Source of the DNA: Holophagaceae bacterium
Lineage (GTDB): Bacteria; Acidobacteriota; Holophagae; Holophagales; Holophagaceae
Direction: 5' to 3'
Assembly (NCBI GenBank): GCA_025355915.1
Contig: JANXYT010000479.1
Coordinates: 1-14,716 of the forward strand
DNA: 14,716 bases
Below are positions 9,666 through 14,716 of this stretch, piece by piece. Each line of letters begins with the position of its first letter. The first letter of the stretch is position 1. A model generated the notes under the pieces. It did not search any database, was not told the DNA's origin, and worked only from the letters and a program-made list of their open reading frames with translations. The translations under genes were made by a program, and so were the position numbers.

Positions 9666-10175
9666 GTCGTCCTCCTGTGGGGGAGATGGTGGGAGATCGG
9701 AGCAGACATCATTGACCGTGCCTGCGGACTGCCGGTGAGGGCCATTCTGAGCCTGGATGAGGCAAACTGCATTCCGCGCCTGCAATGCAGCCCTGCCCCT
9801 TCGCTGCATGGAGCGCCATAAAGCCCGGTTCAAGCCCTAGCCCACCTGTGACGATATGCACCCGTAACGTCATGCGCACGGCCATCCTCGCGATTTGAAT
9901 GTGTTCGTAATGGTCCCCCTCCTGGTTTAGTGGAGGGTTACCTGACGGTCCGTTCACGGTGCTCGAAGGACGACCACTTCCGCTCGTGGGTGCCAACCGT
10001 AAGAAGGACCTGGAGGGGGTCTAGGTATTTCGGGCCTCCTCGCTGAAGGATCCCGTGAGCCTTTTCCTCTAAGTAGAATCATTAGGTTCACGCCCCACAG
10101 ATCGAATCGAGTCCAGTCAACTCCCCCGTCGCCTGTCCCTTCGCATACCGTGAAACTTCGCCAAGGCCCCATTCC
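9666..10175. other. 510-bp gene-free stretch between divergent transcription units
   Basis: This separates the rhodanese gene (minus) from the RNA methyltransferase operon (plus) and must contain both promoters. I see no credible ORF: open frames here lack ribosome sites and give low-complexity or unconserved-looking products. One hairpin stands out at 9912-9942, with stem ccctcc (9917-9922)/ggaggg (9932-9937), a nine-base loop and outer ggt/acc pairs; no T-tract follows. A TAGAAT at 10074-10079 resembles a -10 box but lacks a matching -35. No riboswitch or tRNA is recognised. Confidence 0.5.
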
Positions 10176-10940
10176 ATGCCTCTCCTCACCAGCAAGGCCA
10201 ATCCCCGCTTCAGGGCCCTCCAGGCCCGGCTGAAGGCCGGCGGCCCCGGGCGCGTGGCCACGCTGCTGCTGGGCGGAAAACTCATCGAAACCTGGGCCGA
10301 GGCCCGACAGACCTCCGCCGGGGGACGCCTTCGTGCGGCCCTTTGGCTGCGACTGGATCAGACCCTGCCCCATCCACTGGAGGCCGCCCTGGGCGTGGAG
10401 ACGCAAGTGCTCGGCGAGGCCCTCATGCGGGAACTGGCCGATGCGGGCAGTCCCCCTGAGCATGCCCTCTTGATGGAGCTGGGCCCCGAACCCACCGGCC
10501 CGCTGGCGTCCAGGGTCATCGGTGCCTGGGGCATCCAGGATCCAGGCAACCTGGGAGCCATCCTTCGCAGCGCTGCCGCGTTTGGGTTTCAGGAGGCTCT
10601 GCTGGGTCCCGGCTGCGCCGACCCCTTCCACCCCAAGGCCCTGAGGGGCAGCATGGGTGCCGCCTTCCTGCTGCCCCTGCGCCGGATGGAGGGCCTCAGG
10701 CTTGATCCAGGCCATTGGTTCGCCCTCGATGGCGGTGCGGGCGCCATGCCCCTGGCCAAAGCCAACCTGTCCGAGCCCCTGCGCCTCTGGGTGGGCAACG
10801 AGGGCCATGGCTGGTCGGGTGTGGAACTGCCCGAGGGTGTCCAGCGCCTCGCCATCCCGATTCAAGGTGTCGAGAGCCTCAACGCCGCCGTGGCTGCGGG
10901 GATTGCGTGTTATGAAGTGGCCCGGAGGCTCACACTTTGA
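10176..10940 (+). CDS. TrmH/SpoU family RNA methyltransferase (likely 2'-O-ribose)
   Basis: This is an AdoMet-dependent SPOUT-fold enzyme expected to methylate a ribose in rRNA or tRNA. In the 254-residue product an N-terminal substrate-binding region (about 1-110) precedes the SpoU domain with its three motifs: IQDPGNLGAILRSAAAFG (120-137, catalytic-type Arg131 and Asn125), LWVGNEGHGWS (204-214) and IPIQGVESLNAAVA (227-240). ALRGSMGAAFLLP (155-167) also matches the family. The length suits RlmB/TsnR-like members, but the exact target nucleotide cannot be read from sequence. The start ATG 10176 has only a weak AAGG upstream. The stop codon overlaps the TTG start of lnt in TTGA, so this is probably the first gene of a four-gene coupled operon. 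Confidence 0.92.
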   Translation: MPLLTSKANPRFRALQARLKAGGPGRVATLLLGGKLIETWAEARQTSAGGRLRAALWLRLDQTLPHPLEAALGVETQVLGEALMRELADAGSPPEHALLMELGPEPTGPLASRVIGAWGIQDPGNLGAILRSAAAFGFQEALLGPGCADPFHPKALRGSMGAAFLLPLRRMEGLRLDPGHWFALDGGAGAMPLAKANLSEPLRLWVGNEGHGWSGVELPEGVQRLAIPIQGVESLNAAVAAGIACYEVARRLTL

Positions 10941-12445
10941 AAAACGGTTGGCTGCTGCGGCTCCTCAGTTCACTGATCCTGGCCCTGGTCTTCGTGCTGG
11001 CGTTCCGCTTCCCCGGCGCCTTGGGGGGTTGGCTGGAGCCGGTCATGGCGCTGCTTTTCCCGCTGCTGCTGCTGGACGGGTTGTTCAAGGGACGGCATGC
11101 GTTCTGGACCTGGGCAACCCTTCTGGCGGGGCTCCTCCTCCTCTATCTGTGGGTGCCCCAGACCCTCGCCAGCAAGGGCGGCCTGCCCTTCGGCTTGGCC
11201 CTCCTGGGGACGCTGCTCATGGGCCTGTGGGAGGCCACGGGCCTCTGGCTGGTGGCGGTGGGCTCCCGCTGGATGTTCCGTCGTTCCGGAGCCCTGGGGG
11301 CGGCCTGCGCCGCCGCCTTCAGCCTGCTCTGCTGGGAAGCCTGGGGCTTCCATGTCTATCCCTGGTCCTGGGGCGCGGCCTTCGGTTCCCTCCCGTGGAC
11401 CGCCCGGTCGGCGGCGTTTCTGGGTACTTCGGGCCTGTCGGCCCTGGCCTGGGGGACGGGTGCCTGGGCCGCGGCCGCCCTGGCCGGGGGCGGTTCCTTC
11501 CGCCGGGCCTTGGCGGGTCCCGGCCTGGTCCTCGGGTGGTTCGTCCTGGCGGGCGGCGCCTGGTACCTGCTGCCGCGCGATCCGGCCCACTCGCTCGACG
11601 TGGCCATGATCCAACCCAATTTCCCCCCCGGCCATCGGTGGCAGGGGATGGAAGCCGAGATGTGGCGGCGCAGCGACGCGTTGCTCAAGGCCCAGGGCTG
11701 GCCCCGTTCCGGCAGTCCCACCCTGCTGCTCTGGCCCGAGAGTTCCGTCATGGAGCGGGATGATCGGCAACCGGAGCCACGCCTGCAGAGCGAGGCCGCT
11801 TCTCGCGGCGTGGCCTGGCTCTTCGGAACGGAAGGCGGGCCCTATAACCTGGTGCGGGGCGAGGTCGCAGGTCGACCGACGTTCCGCTTCGCCAAAACGG
11901 AACCCATGCCCTTCGGGGAACGCACCCCGGGGCCCGAGTGGTTCCGCCGATGGATGGACGGGCAGATGGGCTTCACCTCCCAGGAGGCGGGCCACCTATC
12001 GGAAGGATGCGCCTTCGCCGTGCCTGCGGGGACCGGCGACCTTCGTGTCCACCCGCTGATTTGCAGCGAAGCCTTGATGCCGGAACGGACGCGACGCGGC
12101 AGGGCCCTGGGGCAGGCGGATCTGCTCAGCAATCAGACCAACGACGGCTGGTTCGATCGCAGCATCGCCACCGACCTGCACGCGGCCCAGATCCGCCTGC
12201 GGGCCACCGAACTGGGCGTCCCCCTGGTCCGCGCCACCCTCACGGGAAAGTCCGGCGTCTTCCGGGAGGATGGCCATTTCCAGCTGTGGGGTGAGCCCCT
12301 CAGCGAGGGGGCCTATGCGGTGGAACTCCGGTGGCGGCCGATCCGCACGCCGGCCCGCTCCGCCTGGCTTCAGCCGCTCCTGATGAGTGTCCTGGCGGCC
12401 GCCTGCCTGCTGTTAGGATGGAAGGCTGTTCCCCGGAAACCCTGA
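10937..12445 (+). CDS. lnt: Apolipoprotein N-acyltransferase
   Basis: Lnt adds the third acyl chain to the N-terminal Cys of lipoproteins in the inner membrane, the last step after Lgt and LspA. The 502-residue product has hydrophobic helices across about 1-215, a periplasmic carbon-nitrogen hydrolase domain (about 220-465) and a final helix (about 476-494). The catalytic triad is visible: Glu268 in LLLWPESS, Lys320 in FAKTEPMPFGER and Cys376 in PLICSEAL, followed by SNQTNDGWF. The usual CYE around the catalytic Cys reads CSE. The start is TTG 10937, overlapping the previous stop as TTGA, with GGAGG eight bases upstream; no better start is in frame. It ends in TGATG, shared with the GNAT gene. 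The lipoprotein-type patatin in this window is an example of a possible client. Confidence 0.95.
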   Translation: MKNGWLLRLLSSLILALVFVLAFRFPGALGGWLEPVMALLFPLLLLDGLFKGRHAFWTWATLLAGLLLLYLWVPQTLASKGGLPFGLALLGTLLMGLWEATGLWLVAVGSRWMFRRSGALGAACAAAFSLLCWEAWGFHVYPWSWGAAFGSLPWTARSAAFLGTSGLSALAWGTGAWAAAALAGGGSFRRALAGPGLVLGWFVLAGGAWYLLPRDPAHSLDVAMIQPNFPPGHRWQGMEAEMWRRSDALLKAQGWPRSGSPTLLLWPESSVMERDDRQPEPRLQSEAASRGVAWLFGTEGGPYNLVRGEVAGRPTFRFAKTEPMPFGERTPGPEWFRRWMDGQMGFTSQEAGHLSEGCAFAVPAGTGDLRVHPLICSEALMPERTRRGRALGQADLLSNQTNDGWFDRSIATDLHAAQIRLRATELGVPLVRATLTGKSGVFREDGHFQLWGEPLSEGAYAVELRWRPIRTPARSAWLQPLLMSVLAAACLLLGWKAVPRKP

Positions 12446-12945
12446 TGGACCGTGATTTTCTAGAACCCAAGCCGTTGGCCACACCCCACGGCACCGTGGC
12501 CTTCTTCGACGAAACCTGGAGCGTGGACCCCCGCGAACTCCAGATCTTCTTCCAGGCCGAACAGGTCCATTGGACCGCGGATCGCTCCATCGAGCATTGG
12601 CGGGTCCTGCTCTCCAGTTCCCGCATGCTGACCGCCCGCCTGGTGCCCGAGGGCCACCGGGGCGGCCGTCTCGTGGGGGCCACGCGGTTATGGTCCGATC
12701 ACGCCCACGAGGCGAAGCTCTACGATGTGGTCACCGCCCAGGACCTCATGGGATTGGGCATCGCCTCTGAGTTGGTGAAATGGGCGCTTCGCCATCCCTG
12801 GGTGGGGGATGTCAACCGGTTCGTGCTGGAAACCCGCGATGCGGCCCAGTTCTACCCTCGCTTCGGCTTCCGGCCGGGGTGCGAAATGGACAGCGTACAC
12901 ATGCGGGTCAGAACGGATGACCTCAAGGCGCGGGGACTCCGATGA
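12445..12945 (+). CDS. GNAT family N-acetyltransferase
   Basis: This is a small acyl-CoA-dependent acetyltransferase of 166 residues with an unknown acceptor. The GNAT core shows strand 4 and the pyrophosphate-binding loop in LYDVVTAQDLMGLGIASELVKWAL (92-115, with the Q-x-x-G-x-G/A-type turn at 99-106), then RFVLETRDAAQFYPRFGFRP (125-144), the common C-terminal 'a..fY.r.GF' motif. I chose ATG 12445, which overlaps the lnt stop as TGATG and has GGAAA just upstream. An in-frame ATG at 12418 would add nine residues inside the lnt coding region. The gene ends in ATGA, shared with maf. Its place between lnt and maf gives no clear hint of substrate. Confidence 0.88.
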   Translation: MDRDFLEPKPLATPHGTVAFFDETWSVDPRELQIFFQAEQVHWTADRSIEHWRVLLSSSRMLTARLVPEGHRGGRLVGATRLWSDHAHEAKLYDVVTAQDLMGLGIASELVKWALRHPWVGDVNRFVLETRDAAQFYPRFGFRPGCEMDSVHMRVRTDDLKARGLR

Positions 12946-13571
12946 CCGAAACGCTGTCCGGCTTGTCTGAAACCGCCATGCTACCCCTCATCCTGGCCAG
13001 CGGCAGCCCGCGCCGCCGCCACTGGCTCGAGGCCATGCGCATTCCCTTCGAACTGCAGGCCCCCCAGGTGGATGAGACGCCCTTGCTGGACGAAGATCCC
13101 TATGATCTGGTGCTTCGGCTGGCGGAACTCAAAGCCGAAGTGGTCGCTTCCCGGAACCCGGGGCGCTGGGTCATGGCCGCCGACACCACCGTGGCCGTGG
13201 ACCACCACACCCTGAATAAGCCCGTGGATGTGGAAGATGCGGTACGGATGCTGACTCTGATCCAGGGTCGGACGCACCAGGTCCACACGGGCTTCTGTCT
13301 TCAAAAAAACGACAGCACCCACAGCTTCGTGGACACGGCCCAGGTCTTCTTCCGCCCGATGACCGAACCACAGATCCGCTGGTACGTGGGCACCCGTGAG
13401 CCCATGGACAAGGCGGGAGCCTACGCCATCCAGGGCATCGGGGCCCTGTTCATCGAGGCGGTGGAGGGCAGTTTCTCCACCGTGATGGGTCTCCCCGTGG
13501 AACGGATGGGCGCCCTCCTGGGGCACCTGGGCCTGCTGAAACCCTGGATGGGGTTTCCAGGTGGTTCCTGA
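12942..13571 (+). CDS. maf: Maf family nucleoside triphosphate pyrophosphatase
   Basis: Maf proteins hydrolyse non-canonical or canonical nucleoside triphosphates (dTTP/UTP or modified bases) to the monophosphate, a house-cleaning activity linked to division arrest when overproduced. The 209-residue product shows the signature LASGSPRR (18-25), AADTTV with catalytic-type Asp81 (79-84), NKPVDVEDAVRML (92-104) and DKAGAYAIQG (156-165). The family's last motif is the 'KAGaYgIQG' type seen in the dTTP/UTP pyrophosphatase branch (YhdE-like), so that activity is likely but not proven. The start ATG 12942 overlaps the GNAT stop as ATGA; ATG 12978 (MLPLILASGSPRR) would be more standard for the family and could be used instead. 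It is probably the last gene of the operon; I see no strong terminator after it. Confidence 0.94.
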   Translation: MTETLSGLSETAMLPLILASGSPRRRHWLEAMRIPFELQAPQVDETPLLDEDPYDLVLRLAELKAEVVASRNPGRWVMAADTTVAVDHHTLNKPVDVEDAVRMLTLIQGRTHQVHTGFCLQKNDSTHSFVDTAQVFFRPMTEPQIRWYVGTREPMDKAGAYAIQGIGALFIEAVEGSFSTVMGLPVERMGALLGHLGLLKPWMGFPGGS

Positions 13572-13686
13572 TTTCGCCTGGAGATCTGGACTCCCCTCCT
13601 GGAGGAAATCGTTCTTTCGGATGAGCTCAATATAGACCACCCTAAAATCCTCTTAAAAAGCATGGAAACACCTCAGAAAAAATAGG

Positions 13687-13715
13687 TAAACATTCGGGTT
13701 CCCCTGTTCTATCAT
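13687..13715 (+). promoter_or_regulatory. Candidate sigma-70-type promoter for the actA operon
   Basis: TAAACA (13687-13692) and TATCAT (13710-13715) are separated by 17 bases, matching the consensus at 4/6 and 5/6. The implied transcript would have a leader of about 250 bases before actA. Found by eye; other AT-rich hexamers nearby make this uncertain. Confidence 0.35.
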
Positions 13716-13779
13716 CGTGACCTGTGACACATCTCGCCGAGTTGCTGTCCAGGGTTCGCTGGCCTGAGTCTGAGTGGGT

Positions 13780-13799
13780 GTCTTAAAATATTTTTAGAC
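13780..13799. promoter_or_regulatory. AT-rich near-palindrome, possible operator
   Basis: gtcttaaaatatttttagac reads nearly the same on both strands, with one symmetric mismatch pair (positions 5 and 16). Such a sequence is unusual in this GC-rich background and lies about 180 bp before actA and downstream of the candidate promoter, where a repressor or other regulator could bind. No known regulator motif is claimed. Confidence 0.35.
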
Positions 13800-13975
13800 A
13801 TTTCCCCCCCATTCACCTCTAACCGGGTCCCCGCACCCAAGGGGGGAACATCCTTCCTTTTTCCTGGTGCCTGCCAGAATCCTAGGCGCTCAAACTGGCC
13901 CCGGACACCCTTCCCACCGTTCCCTGATGGCCTCCCGGCATCCTCCGCGAGCCAGCGCTTTCCAAGGGGTTGTGC

Positions 13976-14539
13976 ATGCACCGATTCGACCAGGCGTTCC
14001 GCTTCGTCCTGCCGGCTGCGGCCGTGGCGATCCTTGCCACCGTCTTGAGCGTGGGCTGGTTCACCCAGCCGGATCGGTTCGCCAAAGGCTATGCCCCCGA
14101 ACAGCCCATCCCCTTTTCCCATGAACTCCATGCCGGAACGCTCCGGATCCAGTGCCAGTACTGCCACTCAGGAGTGGACAAGTCCCGGATCGCGGGCATC
14201 CCGAGCGTGGACCTATGCATGGGCTGCCACAAGGTCACCAAGGCTGACCAACCCGCCATCCAGAAGCTGGCCCAGATCGCCGCCTCCGGCGCACCTCTCC
14301 CCTGGCTGCGGGTCCACACCCTGCCCGACCATGTCTTCTTCGATCACCGTCCCCATGTGAACGCCGGGATCGCCTGCCAGAGTTGCCACGGCGAAGTGCA
14401 GACCATGAAAGTGGTCACCCGCGAGATGGGCATGCGGATGGGCAACTGCCTGGCCTGCCACCGGGACCCCCACGCGGCTCTGCCGCCCGGCTCGAAGATC
14501 GTCAAGGGCGCCGAGCATTGCGCCGCCTGCCATCGCTAG
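13976..14539 (+). CDS. actA: Pentahaem c-type cytochrome, alternative complex III subunit ActA
   Basis: ActA is the multihaem subunit of alternative complex III, a quinol oxidoreductase that replaces the bc1 complex. The 187-residue product has one N-terminal hydrophobic segment (about 9-28) that would act as signal or membrane anchor, then five CxxCH haem sites: CQYCH (60-64), CMGCH (81-85), CQSCH (134-138), CLACH (158-162) and CAACH (182-186). The family framework is clear in GYAPEQPIPFSHELHAG (38-54), PLPWLRVHTLPDHVFFDH (107-124) and HVNAGIACQSCHG (127-139). ATG 13976 is preferred, with AAGGGG seven bases upstream; a TTG two codons earlier is less likely. It is followed after nine bases by another ORF. 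Other multihaem c3-like families share CxxCH spacing, but the PYSH/RVHxLPD framework is typical of ActA. Confidence 0.88.
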   Translation: MHRFDQAFRFVLPAAAVAILATVLSVGWFTQPDRFAKGYAPEQPIPFSHELHAGTLRIQCQYCHSGVDKSRIAGIPSVDLCMGCHKVTKADQPAIQKLAQIAASGAPLPWLRVHTLPDHVFFDHRPHVNAGIACQSCHGEVQTMKVVTREMGMRMGNCLACHRDPHAALPPGSKIVKGAEHCAACHR

Positions 14540-14548
14540 GAGAACCCG

Positions 14549-14716
14549 ATGGCTCACCGGAACCGGAAGCCCATGATCGATCGCGCCACCGCCCTGGTGG
14601 CGGGCCCATTCCTCCTGGGCCAGCGGGCTCTGAGCCTCCTGTTCCTTCCGGGAAGGGTGGCTTCCCCGGAAGCCCCACCCAAGGAAGCCGCTCCCCGTAT
14701 CAGTGTCACGCCCCCC
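14549..14716 (+). CDS. N-terminal fragment of an unidentified protein in the actA operon (cut by window edge)
   Basis: ATG 14549 has AGGAGA six bases upstream and lies nine bases after the actA stop, so it is very likely translated from the same transcript. Fifty-six codons are visible without a stop. The fragment begins MAHRNRKPMIDRATALV, with a basic start, then a weakly hydrophobic segment (about 14-33), then a Pro/Ala/Glu-rich stretch (PEAPPKEAAP). I cannot assign a family from this. By gene order the next subunit would usually be the iron-sulfur/molybdopterin-like ActB, but no iron-sulfur motif is reached before the edge. Confidence 0.6.
   Translation, partial: MAHRNRKPMIDRATALVAGPFLLGQRALSLLFLPGRVASPEAPPKEAAPRISVTPP

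Larger units (their letters stand above)
13572..13975. other. 404-bp gene-free leader region before the alternative complex III genes
   Basis: No credible ORF is present. The region is clearly richer in A and T than its surroundings, most strongly around 13630-13690 and 13781-13800. It carries a candidate promoter (13687-13715), an AT-rich near-palindrome (13780-13799) and a C-run/G-run inverted repeat, ttcccccc (13802-13809) with ggggggaa (13841-13848), which could fold the 5' leader. It presumably ends the maf operon and drives actA. Confidence 0.55.

Noticed and set aside
9666..9833. Upstream extension of the rhodanese frame
   Set aside because: The strong ribosome site and signal peptide both point to the ATG at 9665; the extension has no export signal or similarity.
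9954..10865. A 303-codon minus-strand frame across the RNA methyltransferase start
   Set aside because: Antisense to clear SpoU motifs and compositionally biased; no ribosome binding site.
10657..11763. A 368-codon plus-strand frame overlapping the methyltransferase and lnt
   Set aside because: It is an out-of-frame Gly/Pro/Arg-rich shadow of two well-supported genes.
13601..13620. cctcctggagg palindrome after maf as a terminator
   Set aside because: The central spacer is too short to form a stable hairpin and no T-tract follows.

Overview
The window is a GC-rich bacterial chromosome segment with compact, overlapping gene clusters. It has no rRNA, tRNA, CRISPR array or intact transposase that I can see. 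An alternative complex III (ActA-type) pentahaem cytochrome, an Lnt/lipoprotein system, an outer-membrane-like protein and an exported rhodanese indicate a respiring diderm. My guess is an Acidobacteriota lineage of the Holophaga/Geothrix type, but no marker gene here proves it.

Minus-strand block, 1-6832, read right to left: an OPT-family peptide/metal transporter (4668-6832) broken by an apparent one-base frameshift near 4931; its intrinsic terminator; a 78-bp 'cagatg' hairpin repeat; an orphan PqqD-like protein; a signal-peptide-bearing, probable outer-membrane protein; a 270-bp element with terminal inverted repeats; then clpS-clpA-aat. The last three genes overlap and form one N-degron module. 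Aat adds Leu/Phe to protein N-termini, ClpS recognises such N-termini, and ClpA unfolds the cargo for ClpP.

Centre, 6984-9665: a patatin-like lipoprotein phospholipase (plus strand) is divergent from the transporter and convergent with an exported protein of four rhodanese domains (minus strand). That gene stands alone, with a 510-bp gene-free stretch behind it.

Plus-strand block, 10176-13571: a SpoU/TrmH-type RNA methyltransferase, lnt, a GNAT acetyltransferase and a Maf nucleotide pyrophosphatase. All three junctions overlap (TTGA, TGATG, ATGA), so this is probably one translationally coupled operon.

Right end, 13572-14716: a 404-bp AT-richer leader with a candidate promoter and an AT-rich near-palindrome precedes actA and the start of a second gene cut by the window edge. 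This looks like the beginning of an alternative complex III (quinol:cytochrome c/electron acceptor oxidoreductase) operon.

Most of the window is ordinary housekeeping. The least ordinary items are the inverted-repeat element abutting clpS, the 2+2 rhodanese architecture, a Gln at the ClpS gatekeeper position, the orphan PqqD-like gene and the broken transporter.
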